From an uncultured Marinicella sp. (GTDB taxonomy: Bacteria; Pseudomonadota; Gammaproteobacteria; Xanthomonadales; Marinicellaceae): a DNA stretch of 64,000 nt. Below the pieces are notes generated by a model, which made no database searches, had not been told where the DNA came from, and saw only the letters and a list, made by a program, of their open reading frames with translations. Shown piece after piece: positions 9,539 to 18,421 of this stretch (its first letter is position 1; every line of letters starts with the position of its first letter). The DNA is taken from positions 62,001-126,000 of the forward strand of contig CANNBS010000003.1 in assembly GCA_947502925.1 (NCBI GenBank), read 5' to 3'. Both the position numbers and the translations under genes were made by a program.

Positions 9539-10039
9539 TTAAGGCATTAAAACCTGATCAATCACGTGTATGACACCATTGCTGGTTTTGATATCGGTTT
9601 TGGTGACAGTACTTTTACCGTCTAAAACGACTTTGCCATCTTTGACTTCAATGGCAATATCACTGCCTTCAACGGTTGTGGCAGAACTTAAATCAACGAC
9701 TTGTTTGGCATAGACTTTTCCGGCCACCACGTGGTAGGTCAAAATGGCGGTTAATTTATCTTTGTTTTCCGGCTTTAATAAGCTTTCTACCGTACCTTCA
9801 GGTAATTTGGCAAAAGCCTCATCGGTCGGTGCAAACACAGTAAAAGGGCCATCGCCTTTCAGAGTATCGACTAAACCGGCCGCCTTGAGCGCGGTGGCTA
9901 AGGTGTTAAAGCTGCCGGCCGCCACCGCGGTATCGACAATGTCTTTTTTGTTGCTTTTATAGTTACCTCCGGCCACGGCCATGGTGGTCACTAAGGTCAG
10001 CGTCATTAAAGTTAATAAAGTTGTTTTTAATAATTTCAT
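9539..10039 (-). CDS. fasciclin (FAS1) domain secreted protein
   Basis: This 166-aa protein has a signal peptide (about residues 1-23, ending MAVAGG) and one FAS1 domain covering the rest. The two conserved FAS1 boxes are visible: [17 protein letters not shown], and LTYHVV followed by the C-terminal [13 protein letters not shown]. Single-domain bacterial FAS1 proteins are secreted or periplasmic and are linked to adhesion or surface association; the molecular role is usually unknown. I start at ATG 10039 because AGAGG sits just before it and a signal peptide follows at once. A longer frame upstream would add 45 residues without signal-peptide character. Confidence 0.93.
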   Translation of the reverse strand: MKLLKTTLLTLMTLTLVTTMAVAGGNYKSNKKDIVDTAVAAGSFNTLATALKAAGLVDTLKGDGPFTVFAPTDEAFAKLPEGTVESLLKPENKDKLTAILTYHVVAGKVYAKQVVDLSSATTVEGSDIAIEVKDGKVVLDGKSTVTKTDIKTSNGVIHVIDQVLMP

Positions 10040-10067
10040 AATAAACCTCTGTAAGTTAGAAAATGAA

Positions 10068-10082
10068 ATCGCATGTTGCGAT
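10068..10082. promoter_or_regulatory. 6-3-6 inverted repeat between divergent genes
   Basis: ATCGCA (10068-10073) and TGCGAT (10077-10082) are perfect arms around TGT. The element lies just upstream of the fasciclin start and in the leader region of the divergent CIA30 gene. It is a candidate operator only. Confidence 0.25.
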
Positions 10083-10200
10083 GCTATTGTGAATTTTATC
10101 GAGCGGTTTGTGTCGTTTATGTGAGTGTCCGAGTTGTTTTTATTCACAGTTTTTTCACCAGAAAAATCACACAATATTTATTTTAAAGAAGCTCGTTGCG

Positions 10201-10683
10201 ATGTTTATATCTTTACCACACCATCTAAAAACCATTAATGACACGGTTATGGGTGGTCAATCCAGAAGTGTCGTTCAATTGTGTGAACAAGGAATTAGGT
10301 TTCGCGGTGAAGTTTCACTGGCTAACAACGGTGGTTTTGCCTCTATGCGCAGCATCTGGCCCTGGCTAAATTCCCCCTTATCCATTCAAGAGGGTCATGC
10401 CATTAAAATTAATGTTAAGGGTGATGGTCAACGCTATCAGTTTAGATTGTTCACAGCTGATAATAATGACGGCACGGCGTATGTCTATAAATTCGAGACC
10501 ACACCGGATCAAACGTGTACCATTGAAATGCCCTTAACGAGTTTTACAGCCAGATTTCGGGGTCAGCCTGCCGAAAAGCCCAAGCTTAATTTAAAGAATA
10601 TTCTGGAATATGGTTTATTAATTGGTGATCAACAAGCAGGCCGTTTTGATTTGTTACTGGAGTCCTTGTCCATTATTGATTAA
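10201..10683 (+). CDS. CIA30 family protein
   Basis: This 160-aa protein fits the CIA30 (complex I intermediate-associated protein 30, NDUFAF1) family, a galactose-binding-like beta-sandwich. The family's N-terminal signature is clear in NDTVMGGQSRS, followed by FRGEVSLANNGGFASMRS. In bacteria the role is not established, and the protein lacks a signal peptide. I chose ATG 10201 because the domain begins directly after it. The open frame starts earlier, inside the divergent promoter region, with residues unrelated to the family. The Shine-Dalgarno is weak (AAGAAG). It converges almost end to end with the next minus-strand gene. Confidence 0.85.
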   Translation: MFISLPHHLKTINDTVMGGQSRSVVQLCEQGIRFRGEVSLANNGGFASMRSIWPWLNSPLSIQEGHAIKINVKGDGQRYQFRLFTADNNDGTAYVYKFETTPDQTCTIEMPLTSFTARFRGQPAEKPKLNLKNILEYGLLIGDQQAGRFDLLLESLSIID

Positions 10684-10686
10684 ACA

Positions 10687-11187
10687 TTAATTATTTTGGG
10701 TTTTTAAGATTCGGTTTGTATCGTGAATTTGTTTGTTTAATAAGGAATCGTTGATTTCAGGGAGACTGATGCACTGATTATGTAAACACACTGGTTTATA
10801 ACCGGAGAATGGAGATTGCATGCAACTTGCTATGGTTCGTACCTTATATGTACAGTTATTATCTACTATGTCTTGAAGTTTATTAAGCTTTTCATTGCCT
10901 GATGTATTGGTAACCGGTGCCAGACCGCACATTGAATAATATTTAAAAAAGTGACAGTCCTGATCGACTAGGCATGTGAGTTCAGGTTGTTTTAAATAAT
11001 CATTGATGTCATTTCTGGCCTGGGTGCACGCCTCATTATCTTTAATATGAACTTTATCCACAAAAACGATATCCGGTTCTTTGGCTTTGGCCTCAGTCCT
11101 AATGGTCTGATTGAATAATTGGAAGAACCATAGCATGCAAACTGCCACCGTCAGCATACTGACTATAAAAGATATTAAATACCGCAT
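10687..11187 (-). CDS. hypothetical membrane-anchored, Cys-rich exported protein
   Basis: I do not recognise this 166-aa protein. One N-terminal hydrophobic segment (about residues 5-24) would anchor it in the inner membrane or act as an uncleaved signal. The remainder is hydrophilic and carries eight cysteines (for example in LTCLVDQDCHFFKYYSMCG, NNCTY, SCMQ and VCLHNQC), suggesting disulfide bonds in the periplasm. The spacing ends with 3 bp between this gene and the convergent CIA30 gene. No operon partner is evident. Confidence 0.7.
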   Translation of the reverse strand: MRYLISFIVSMLTVAVCMLWFFQLFNQTIRTEAKAKEPDIVFVDKVHIKDNEACTQARNDINDYLKQPELTCLVDQDCHFFKYYSMCGLAPVTNTSGNEKLNKLQDIVDNNCTYKVRTIASCMQSPFSGYKPVCLHNQCISLPEINDSLLNKQIHDTNRILKTQNN

Positions 11188-11301
11188 AGCTATATAGACA
11201 TGGCTTAAACAGAAAAGTTAAAAAATAAATTGAACTTGATATTCCAAACGAAAAATTCTTTGCTTGCGTTACAATAGAGCAATCTTATAAAAACAAATTT
11301 T

Positions 11302-12174
11302 ATGGACAAAGATAAAAAAGTTCAGCAAATTATTACCATTGAAGGGATTTATAATTTTATCGTTCTGATTTTAAAAACGGTGGTGGGTTTTGCCACCGGA
11401 TCGCTGGCGATTTTAAGTGACGCGGTGCATTCGCTTACCGATGTCATGAACAATGTGGTGATCTGGATGGTGATGCGGGTCGCCAGTAAGCCGCCGGATT
11501 ATGATCATCCCTACGGACATCGAAAATTTGAAACCATTGCTGTGTTTGCGCTGGCTTCTTTATTGGTGGTACTCGCGGTGGAACTCATTATTCGGGCTTT
11601 TAGCAGTGAGGCAGAAGTGCCCATTACTGAGCCATGGGCTTTGGGTCTGATGGCTGTGGTACTGACTTTGAACTTAACCATAACGCTGTGGGAGCGGTAT
11701 TGGGCAAAAAAACTGGATTCAGATATTTTGATGGCCGATGCCCAGCATACGTTTGTGGATGTGTTAACCACAATAATGGTGATTGTCAGTTGGCAGTTAT
11801 CGACTTTAGGCTGGTGGTGGATTGATAAACTGGCCGGTATAGGGGTGGCTGCCATGGTATTGTATTTTGCCTATGGTCTTTACCAAAAAGTATTTCCCAT
11901 ACTGGTGGATGGCTACGCCATCGATCCCGATGAACTAACCAAAGCGGTTGCAGAAGTGCCGGGGGTTTTAGAGGTGCGTCAGGTCAGATCGCGCTGGATT
12001 GGTTCTAAAAAGGCGGTGGACATGCGTATTGCTGTGGATGCTGACATGCCCACTGTTGAATCTCATGAATTAGCACATCAGGTGGAAGACCACATTTGTC
12101 AGCGCTTTAATATCGTCGATACTTCCATTCATGTGGAGCCTTACCTTAAAACCAAGAATAATCGCCCAAAATAA
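11302..12174 (+). CDS. cation diffusion facilitator family transporter
   Basis: This 290-aa inner-membrane antiporter should expel divalent metal ions (Zn, Fe, Mn or Cd) in exchange for protons. It shows the CDF features: a first membrane segment near residue 15, the SDAVHSLTDVMNN motif that places metal-binding His/Asp residues in TM2, the loop motif DHPYGHRKFE, and the second metal motif in DAQHTFVDVLTT of TM5. A C-terminal cytoplasmic domain of about 80 residues holds the expected regulatory fold (DMRIAVDADMP...IHVEPY). Length and motifs are those of the FieF/YiiP-like group. The metal cannot be assigned from this alone. It converges with prpD and has no visible terminator. Confidence 0.92.
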   Translation: MDKDKKVQQIITIEGIYNFIVLILKTVVGFATGSLAILSDAVHSLTDVMNNVVIWMVMRVASKPPDYDHPYGHRKFETIAVFALASLLVVLAVELIIRAFSSEAEVPITEPWALGLMAVVLTLNLTITLWERYWAKKLDSDILMADAQHTFVDVLTTIMVIVSWQLSTLGWWWIDKLAGIGVAAMVLYFAYGLYQKVFPILVDGYAIDPDELTKAVAEVPGVLEVRQVRSRWIGSKKAVDMRIAVDADMPTVESHELAHQVEDHICQRFNIVDTSIHVEPYLKTKNNRPK

Positions 12175-12205
12175 TCACCCTAAATAATCATCAGGATTGA
12201 TCACA

Positions 12206-13645
12206 CTAAACCACCAGTAAATTCATCAACCGGGTTATGGGTGTATTCGCAAAATCAGCCCGATTGTCAATCAGTGATTCGATTTGTTGGACTTGCTTGG
12301 CTGATAAATGTTCACGGATGGCGGCAGAAAATTTATCCATTAACAAAGGAATGCCTTCTTCACGACGTCGGCGATGACCGACCGGGTAATCAACACTGAT
12401 TTTATCTGTGTGAGAGCCGTCACTAAAAAATACCTGGACGCTGTTGCCGATGGCACGTTTATCCGGATCGAAATAGTCTTTGGTAAACTGTGGATTTTCT
12501 TTAACGGTCATTTTATTGCGCAAGGTGTCAATGATCGGTAATTCAGCGACATCGTCTTCGTAATCAGCAGCTGTTAATCGGCCGAAAGCCAATGGCACCG
12601 CCACCATATATTGCAAGCAATGATCGCGGTCAGCGGGATTATCCAGACGACCGGTTTTATCAATAATCCGGGCACCGGCCTCCTGGGTTTCGATTTCAAT
12701 GCGTTCAATGTCATCTAAACGGTCTTTCACCTGATCGTGTAAGGTCATGGCACATTCCACCGCCGTTTGGGCATGGAATTCAGCCGGGTAAGAGATTTTA
12801 AACAGAATGTTTTCCATGACATAACTGCCGTATTCGCGCTGAAACTTAAACGGGTTACCGTTAAATAAGACATCATAAAAGCCCCAGGTTTTGGCTGATA
12901 AGGCAGATGGATAGCCCATTTCACCGGATTTCGCGATTAAAGCCAACTGAACGGCACGGCGACAGGCATCCCCCGCGGCCCAGGATTTTCTGGAGCCGGT
13001 ATTGGGCGCATGGCGATATGTCCGTAAAGCACCCCCGTCAATCCAGGCATGAGTGACCGCATTCAGCATTTCATTCCGGTTACAACCAAGCATATGAGCG
13101 GCCACAGCGGTTGATGCAATGCGAACCAGCAGCACATGGTCCAGGCCGACCCGGTTAAAGGAATTTTCCAAGGCCAGACAGCCTTGAATTTCATGGGCTT
13201 TAACCATGGTGATTAAGACATCCTTAATGGTTAATGTTTGGCCATTATTTTGACGGGACAGGTAATCGGCCACCGCTAAAATGGCACCGAGATTATCCGA
13301 TGGATGCCCCCATTCGGCCGCCAGCCAGGTGTCATTAAAATCCAGCCAGCGAATCAAAGCACCGATATTAAACGCGGCTTGTACCGGCTCCAGCTGATGT
13401 GATGTACCTGGGATTTTGGCACCCGTGTCTAAAGTCGCGCCAGGCACCACCGGACCTAAATGTTTCACACACTCAGGAAATTTCATCGCCAGTAAACCAC
13501 AAGCGATACTGTCTAATAAACAGTAATGCGCTGTTTCAAGGGCTTCTTCTGATTCCACCGTATAATTAATGACATAATCAACAATATCGCTGATGGCTTG
13601 ATCAAATTCGGGGCGCTCTGCTGCGCGGATGTCTGTGTTATTCAT
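12206..13645 (-). CDS. prpD: 2-methylcitrate dehydratase PrpD
   Basis: This 479-aa MmgE/PrpD family enzyme dehydrates 2-methylcitrate in propionate catabolism. It has the expected family length and motifs: DSIACGLLA near the N-terminus, WLDFNDTW and [20 protein letters not shown], and the C-terminal [15 protein letters not shown]. AcnD and PrpF, encoded divergently next door, can together perform the same dehydration by an Fe-S route. Many Gammaproteobacteria keep both. prpB and prpC are not in the window, so the rest of the cycle must lie elsewhere. The gene is read away from acnD across a 140-bp divergent promoter region. Confidence 0.93.
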   Translation of the reverse strand: MNNTDIRAAERPEFDQAISDIVDYVINYTVESEEALETAHYCLLDSIACGLLAMKFPECVKHLGPVVPGATLDTGAKIPGTSHQLEPVQAAFNIGALIRWLDFNDTWLAAEWGHPSDNLGAILAVADYLSRQNNGQTLTIKDVLITMVKAHEIQGCLALENSFNRVGLDHVLLVRIASTAVAAHMLGCNRNEMLNAVTHAWIDGGALRTYRHAPNTGSRKSWAAGDACRRAVQLALIAKSGEMGYPSALSAKTWGFYDVLFNGNPFKFQREYGSYVMENILFKISYPAEFHAQTAVECAMTLHDQVKDRLDDIERIEIETQEAGARIIDKTGRLDNPADRDHCLQYMVAVPLAFGRLTAADYEDDVAELPIIDTLRNKMTVKENPQFTKDYFDPDKRAIGNSVQVFFSDGSHTDKISVDYPVGHRRRREEGIPLLMDKFSAAIREHLSAKQVQQIESLIDNRADFANTPITRLMNLLVV

Positions 13646-13647
13646 AA

Positions 13648-13670
13648 TATGGACTCCATTTTATTCCATA
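13648..13670 (-). promoter_or_regulatory. inverted repeat in the prpD leader
   Basis: TATGGA (13648-13653) and TCCATA (13665-13670) are perfect inverted arms around 11 bp, directly before the prpD start. In the prpD mRNA the Shine-Dalgarno-like GGAG falls between and at the edge of the arms. The structure could influence ribosome access or be a protein-binding site. The evidence is symmetry only. Confidence 0.25.
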
Positions 13671-13733
13671 ATTAGTCTAAACCTTACGCCCTCAAAAGTA
13701 AAATGACTCAAAGCACGGCTCTTGTGACTGGCT

Positions 13734-13748
13734 GTTTAATGGCTAAAC
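13734..13748. promoter_or_regulatory. 5-5-5 inverted repeat in the prpD-acnD divergent region
   Basis: GTTTA (13734-13738) and TAAAC (13744-13748) flank five bases, about 40 bp before acnD and just before a possible -10 element (TTAAAATAC). It may be the operator of a propionate-responsive regulator. No PrpR is encoded in this window. Confidence 0.25.
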
Positions 13749-13785
13749 CGTTAAAATACAGCGTTTTTAAAATCCGGATTTAACA

Positions 13786-16383
13786 ATGAATCAGACATAC
13801 CGCAAAAATCTTCCTGGCACTGACGTAGACTTTTTCGATACCCGGGAGGCGGTGGAAGCGATTCAGCCGGGCGCTTACGACAAACTACCTTATACCTCTA
13901 AAGTCCTGGCGGAAAATCTGGTGCGCAAGTGCCCGCCGAAAGATTTACAGGCTTCGTTAACACAAATTATTGAACACCGTCGCGACCTGGATTTCCCCTG
14001 GTATCCTGCGCGGGTGGTGTGCCATGACATTCTCGGCCAAACGGCTTTTGTGGATTTGGCGGGTTTACGTGAAGCCATCGCTAAAAAAGGCGGTGATCCG
14101 AAGCAGGTTAATCCGGTGGTACCGACCCAGTTGATAGTGGATCATTCACTGGCGGTGGAACATGCTGGATTTGAAAAAGATGCTTTTGAAAAAAACCGCG
14201 CTGTTGAAGAACACCGCAACAAGGACCGATTCCATTTTATCAACTGGTGCAAAACCGCCTTTGAAAATGTCAACGTGGTGCCGCCGGGTAATGGCATTAT
14301 GCATCAGATTAACTTAGAGCGGATGTCGCCAGTGATTCAGGCCCAAGACGGCGTGGCTTTTCCCGATACTTTGGTGGGCACCGACAGTCATACACCGATG
14401 GTGGATGCCCTGGGCGTCATTGCCGTTGGTGTGGGTGGTTTGGAAGCCGAAAGTGTGATGTTGGGTCGGCCTTCTTATATTCGGTTACCGGATATTGTCG
14501 GTGTCCATTTAACCGGCAAACCACAGGCCGGCATCACCAGTACCGATATTGTTCTGGCCATTACTGAATTTCTGCGCAATGAGCGCGTGGTCGGCGCTTA
14601 TATCGAATTTTATGGCGAAGGGGCGGATAGTTTGACCCTTGGCGATCGCGCCACCATTTCTAATATGACGCCGGAATATGGCGCCACTGCTGCCATGTTT
14701 TATATCGACCGGCAGACCATTGATTACCTGACATTGACTGGTCGTGATGATGACCAGGTTAAACTGGTGGAACAATACGCCAAACAAACAGGATTATGGT
14801 CTGACGACATGAAACAGGCTGAGTACGAGCGGGTGCTGACGTTCGATTTGTCTTCAGTGGGCCGCAATATTGCCGGGCCTTCCAATCCACACGCCAAAGT
14901 CTCTGTCAATGATCTGGCGGAGAAGGGCATCACCGGTGATTATTCCGCCGAAGGTGATGAGATGCCTGACGGCGCCTGCATTATCGCTGCCATCACCAGT
15001 TGTACCAACACCAGTAACCCGCGCAATATGATTGCTGCCGGATTGATTGCTCGTAATGCCAATAAACTCGGGCTGCAAAGAAAGCCCTGGGTGAAAACAT
15101 CACTGGCACCGGGTTCAAAAGCCGTGACTCTCTATTTGGAAGAATCCAAATTGTTGCCTGAATTGGAAAACCTCGGTTTTGGTGTGGTGGGCTATGCCTG
15201 TACCTCTTGTAATGGCATGAGTGGTGCATTGGATCCGAAAATCAAACAGGAAATTGAAGACCGTAATCTCTATTCAACCGCCGTGTTATCGGGCAATCGT
15301 AACTTTGATGGCCGTATTCATCCCCATGCAGACCAGGCCTTTCTGGCTTCACCGCCGTTGGTTGTGGCTTATGCCATTGCCGGTTCGATTCGTTTTGATA
15401 TCGAAAAAGACGCTTTAGGCTATGATCAAGAAGGCAACGCCATTACTTTAAAAGATATCTGGCCTGATGATGCTGAAATTGATGCGGTGATTAAACAAAG
15501 TGTGAAGCCTGAGCATTTCACGAAAGTCTATGAACCGATGTTTAACATCGAAGACATGATGCGCAAACACACCAAACCCCTATACGACTGGAACCCGAAA
15601 TCCACGTATATTCAATGCCCGCCCTATTGGGAAGGGGCCTTAGCCGCCGAGCGGACCATGACCGGTATGCGACCTTTAGCAGTATTGGGTGATAATATCA
15701 CCACCGATCATTTATCACCATCCAATGCCATTCAATTAGACAGTGCCGCCGGTGCTTATTTGGATAAAATGGGCTTGCCTGAAGAGGACTTTAATTCCTA
15801 TGCAACCCACCGCGGCGATCATTTAACCGCCCAACGCGCCACGTTTGCCAACCCCAAACTACTGAATGAAATGGTGCGAGATGATAAGGGCGAAATTAAA
15901 CAGGGTTCGCTGGCGCGTTTAGAACCAGAAGGCAAAGAAATGCGCATGTGGGAAACCATCGAAACTTATATGAAACGCCAGCAGCCATTGATTATTATCG
16001 CCGGTAAAGACTACGGTCAAGGCTCCTCCCGTGACTGGGCCGCTAAAGGCGTGCGACTGGCCGGTGTTGAGGTGATTGTGGCCGAAGGTTTCGAACGGAT
16101 TCACCGCACCAATCTGATTGGTATGGGTGTTTTACCGTTACAATTTATTGATGGAGAGTCACGCAAAACCTACGATATCGACGGCAGTGAAACTTACGAC
16201 GTTAAAGGTGATATTGAATCAGGCGCTGACATGACGGTCATAATGCACCGTAAAAATGGCGAGCAACTCGAAATCCCGGTTATTTGCCGATTAGACACCG
16301 CCGATGAAGTTGTTACGTATAACGAAGGCGGTATCCTGCAGCGTTTTGCCAATGATTTTATGCGGGATAAGGCAACAGCTTAA
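13786..16383 (+). CDS. acnD: Fe/S-dependent 2-methylcitrate dehydratase AcnD
   Basis: This 865-aa aconitase-superfamily enzyme converts 2-methylcitrate to a methylaconitate, which PrpF then isomerises. The 4Fe-4S ligands are visible as Cys406 (ITSCTNTSNP), Cys472 and Cys475 (ACTSCNG). The swivel domain motifs appear at ILGDNITTDHLSPSNAI and GKDYGQGSSRDWAAKG. The length matches AcnD and is close to AcnA. The AcnD call rests on the adjacent prpD and prpF, so it is context plus family. A strong terminator follows, which makes the gene monocistronic rather than directly joined to prpF. Confidence 0.93.
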   Translation: MNQTYRKNLPGTDVDFFDTREAVEAIQPGAYDKLPYTSKVLAENLVRKCPPKDLQASLTQIIEHRRDLDFPWYPARVVCHDILGQTAFVDLAGLREAIAKKGGDPKQVNPVVPTQLIVDHSLAVEHAGFEKDAFEKNRAVEEHRNKDRFHFINWCKTAFENVNVVPPGNGIMHQINLERMSPVIQAQDGVAFPDTLVGTDSHTPMVDALGVIAVGVGGLEAESVMLGRPSYIRLPDIVGVHLTGKPQAGITSTDIVLAITEFLRNERVVGAYIEFYGEGADSLTLGDRATISNMTPEYGATAAMFYIDRQTIDYLTLTGRDDDQVKLVEQYAKQTGLWSDDMKQAEYERVLTFDLSSVGRNIAGPSNPHAKVSVNDLAEKGITGDYSAEGDEMPDGACIIAAITSCTNTSNPRNMIAAGLIARNANKLGLQRKPWVKTSLAPGSKAVTLYLEESKLLPELENLGFGVVGYACTSCNGMSGALDPKIKQEIEDRNLYSTAVLSGNRNFDGRIHPHADQAFLASPPLVVAYAIAGSIRFDIEKDALGYDQEGNAITLKDIWPDDAEIDAVIKQSVKPEHFTKVYEPMFNIEDMMRKHTKPLYDWNPKSTYIQCPPYWEGALAAERTMTGMRPLAVLGDNITTDHLSPSNAIQLDSAAGAYLDKMGLPEEDFNSYATHRGDHLTAQRATFANPKLLNEMVRDDKGEIKQGSLARLEPEGKEMRMWETIETYMKRQQPLIIIAGKDYGQGSSRDWAAKGVRLAGVEVIVAEGFERIHRTNLIGMGVLPLQFIDGESRKTYDIDGSETYDVKGDIESGADMTVIMHRKNGEQLEIPVICRLDTADEVVTYNEGGILQRFANDFMRDKATA

Positions 16384-16399
16384 AAATATGATGTTAATA

Positions 16400-16438
16400 A
16401 AGCAAAAAGCCGTTATCGATAACTGCTTTTTGCTTTTT
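16400..16438 (+). terminator. strong terminator after acnD
   Basis: GCAAAAAGC (16402-16410) pairs with GCTTTTTGC (16425-16433). The interior holds the perfect self-complementary GTTATCGATAAC (16412-16423), making a long stem followed by TTTTTATTTT. It uncouples acnD from the downstream toxin-antitoxin pair. Confidence 0.88.
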
Positions 16439-16468
16439 ATTTTGGATTGAGCCTCAAAGAAAATAACA

Positions 16469-16510
16469 ACAAATGTAACATTTGTACAACTGTTTAGTTT
16501 TGGATATAAT
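16469..16510 (+). promoter_or_regulatory. promoter and operator of the toxin-antitoxin pair
   Basis: A -35 TTGTAC (16482-16487) and a -10 TATAAT (16505-16510) are spaced by 17 bp. Overlapping the -35 is a 17-bp perfect inverted repeat at 16469-16485: ACAAATGT, one A, ACATTTGT. Ribbon-helix-helix antitoxins typically repress their own promoter through such sites, so autoregulation of the downstream pair is likely. Confidence 0.7.
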
Positions 16511-16539
16511 TAAGGTTTAAAAAATAAATCTTTCCATTC

Positions 16540-16779
16540 ATGCGATTATCCATCGAAATTACCCCTGAACAACATCAGCTATTGAAAGTGGCTGCAGCTT
16601 TACAAGGTGAATCCATCAAAGAATATGTATTAAAGCGAACATTGCCATCCTTACCTGATGAAGATGCCTTGCAAAAGCTTGAAACATTTTTAAAGCCAAG
16701 AATAGAGTCTGCACGGAAAGGAGATGTCACTTCCGATTCTGTGGATACTATTTTTGAAGATGTTTTAAAACAAGGCTGA
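16540..16779 (+). CDS. ribbon-helix-helix antitoxin (ParD/RelB-like)
   Basis: This 79-aa protein begins with a ribbon-helix-helix DNA-binding fold: strand RLSIEIT, then helices ending SIKEYVLKR. A charged C-terminal half follows that would wrap the toxin. It sits 3 bp before a ParE/RelE-fold toxin gene and downstream of a promoter with a palindromic operator. The size, order (antitoxin first) and spacing are those of type II modules. The exact family (ParD or a DUF1778-like type) is not certain. The unit interrupts acnD-prpF. Confidence 0.85.
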   Translation: MRLSIEITPEQHQLLKVAAALQGESIKEYVLKRTLPSLPDEDALQKLETFLKPRIESARKGDVTSDSVDTIFEDVLKQG

Positions 16780-16782
16780 ATT

Positions 16783-17088
16783 TTGACTAAATATCTGATA
16801 TCAAAAGACGCAAGAAATGATTTAAAAGAGATTGCTGAATATACACTTCATCATTGGGGCAGAGGAATTTTTAATGAATATCGAAGTGGTCTTAAAGAAA
16901 AATTTGTTGCCATTGCCAATGACGAAGTCACTAAGAAACCATTTTCCAGGCGAATGTCAGATGTTTTCGTTACTAAGTATCGATACCATTTCATTTTTTA
17001 TATTTATAAAACCAATACGCTAATGATTATTGCAGTTATTCATGAGCAACGCGATATCATTAGACATTTAAGACAACGATTAGAATAA
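16783..17088 (+). CDS. ParE/RelE-superfamily toxin
   Basis: This 101-aa protein shows the ParE fold pattern: N-terminal YLISKDARNDLKEIAEYTLHHWG, a central helix, and the C-terminal strands RYHFIFYIYKTNTLMIIAVIHEQRDI. The HEQRD ending is typical of ParE-type plasmid-stabilisation toxins, which usually poison DNA gyrase; RelE-type ribonuclease action is less likely. It starts at TTG 16783, 3 bp after the antitoxin stop. The antitoxin 3' end supplies a poor ribosome site, so the weak start may keep toxin below antitoxin levels. Confidence 0.85.
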   Translation: MTKYLISKDARNDLKEIAEYTLHHWGRGIFNEYRSGLKEKFVAIANDEVTKKPFSRRMSDVFVTKYRYHFIFYIYKTNTLMIIAVIHEQRDIIRHLRQRLE

Positions 17089-17139
17089 ATACAAACCTAA
17101 ACTTCTTTTTGTAATCAAGTCATAAGGACAAAATACAGT

Positions 17140-18309
17140 ATGAACCACAAACCCCAAATCACAATCCCGGCCACTTATATGCGTGGTGGCACCTCTAAAG
17201 GCGTTTTTTTTAATCTCTCAGATTTGCCCGAAGCAGCTCAACAGCCGGGCGAAGCCCGTGATCGTTTATTGCTGCGCGTGATTGGCAGTCCCGATCCGTA
17301 TGGCAAGCACACCGATGGCATGGGTGGTGCCACCTCCAGTACCAGTAAAACCGTGATTTTATCGAAAAGCAGTCAGCCGGATCATGATGTGGATTATTTA
17401 TTTGGCCAGGTGGCCATTGATAAGCCTTTTTTGGATTGGAGCGGCAACTGTGGGAATTTAACGGCTGCAGTTGGGGCGTTTGCGATTAAATCCGGATTGG
17501 TTGATAAAGTGCCTGATAATGGTGTGGCTGTGGTGCGAATCTGGCAGGCGAATATTAAGCAGACGATTTTGGTGCATATTCCGATGACGGATGGTCAGGT
17601 CCAGGAAACCGGTGATTTTGAACTCGATGGTGTGACTTTTCCGGCGGCTGAAGTTAAAGTTGAATTTGTGAATCCGGTAGGAGATGCGGAATTATTTCCG
17701 ACAGGAAATTTGGTGGATACGCTGGAAGTACCAGGTGTGGGGTCTTTTGAGGCCACCTTTATTAATGCCGGCATTCCAACCATATTTCTGAATGCCGAGG
17801 ACATTAATTGCCGGGGCACTGAATTACAAGGTGATATTAATGGTGATCAGGACGCTTTGGCGATGTTTGAAACAATTCGTGCTCATGGCGCCGTGAAAAT
17901 GGGTCTAATTCAAGACATCGCAGAAGCCGCCGATCGGCAGCACACACCGAAAGTGGCCTTTGTGGCGCCGCCGAAGAGTTACACCTCATCCAGTGGCAAA
18001 TCGATTAGCGAAACTGATATTGATTTAAATGTCCGGGCTTTATCCATGGGGTTGTTGCATCATGCCATGATGGGCACGGCAGCTGTGGCGATTGCCACGG
18101 CTTCAGCTATTCCGGGCACCCTGGTGAATTTAGCCGCCGGTGGCGGTGATCGCACAGAAGTGCGTTTTGGTCATCCTTCGGGGACTTTAAAAGTCGGCGC
18201 TGAAGTGTCCAGGCAAGATGGTCAGTGGCAAGTCGATAAGGTCATTATGAGCCGCAGCGCGCGGATTCTCATGTCAGGTCAGGTGTATGTGCCTGATGTC
18301 ATTGAATAA
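17140..18309 (+). CDS. prpF: 2-methylaconitate cis-trans isomerase PrpF
   Basis: This 389-aa member of the PrpF family (diaminopimelate-epimerase-like fold) isomerises the methylaconitate made by AcnD so that the 2-methylcitrate cycle can proceed. Family motifs include the N-terminal ATYMRGGTSKGVFF, DGMGGATSSTSKTVI, DWSGNCGNLTAAVGAFAI and the C-terminal VMSRSARILMSGQVYVP-like ending (MSRSARILMSGQVYVP). In relatives it directly follows acnD. Here a toxin-antitoxin pair and the acnD terminator come between, so its transcription probably depends on the toxin-antitoxin promoter or a weak promoter in the 51-bp gap. It ends 20 bp before the converging tRNA gene. Confidence 0.93.
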   Translation: MNHKPQITIPATYMRGGTSKGVFFNLSDLPEAAQQPGEARDRLLLRVIGSPDPYGKHTDGMGGATSSTSKTVILSKSSQPDHDVDYLFGQVAIDKPFLDWSGNCGNLTAAVGAFAIKSGLVDKVPDNGVAVVRIWQANIKQTILVHIPMTDGQVQETGDFELDGVTFPAAEVKVEFVNPVGDAELFPTGNLVDTLEVPGVGSFEATFINAGIPTIFLNAEDINCRGTELQGDINGDQDALAMFETIRAHGAVKMGLIQDIAEAADRQHTPKVAFVAPPKSYTSSSGKSISETDIDLNVRALSMGLLHHAMMGTAAVAIATASAIPGTLVNLAAGGGDRTEVRFGHPSGTLKVGAEVSRQDGQWQVDKVIMSRSARILMSGQVYVPDVIE

Positions 18310-18329
18310 TCTTTGAAATGGAAAATGAG

Positions 18330-18404
18330 TGGTGGGCACGACTGGGATTGAACCAGTGACCCCTTCGATGTCAACGAAGTGCTCTCCCGCTGAGCTACGC
18401 GCCC
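18330..18404 (-). tRNA. tRNA-Val (anticodon GAC)
   Basis: Read on the minus strand, the 75 bases fold as a complete tRNA. The acceptor stem is GGGCGCG with CGTGCCC, the D stem GCTC/GAGC, the anticodon stem CTTCG/CGAAG around loop TTGACAT (anticodon GAC), and the T arm ACTGG TTCAATC CCAGT. Discriminator A and an encoded CCA end it. It should read GUC and GUU valine codons. Confidence 0.96.
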
Positions 18405-18421
18405 CACTGTCTGAAATGAAT

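Noticed and set aside
12140-12190. Three AATAATC copies near 12155-12190.
   Set aside because: They are short, partly coding and irregularly spaced; they look like chance in A+T-rich DNA.
13786-16383. Housekeeping aconitase AcnA.
   Set aside because: The flanking prpD and prpF genes favour AcnD. The call would change if prpF were found to act with a different acnD elsewhere.
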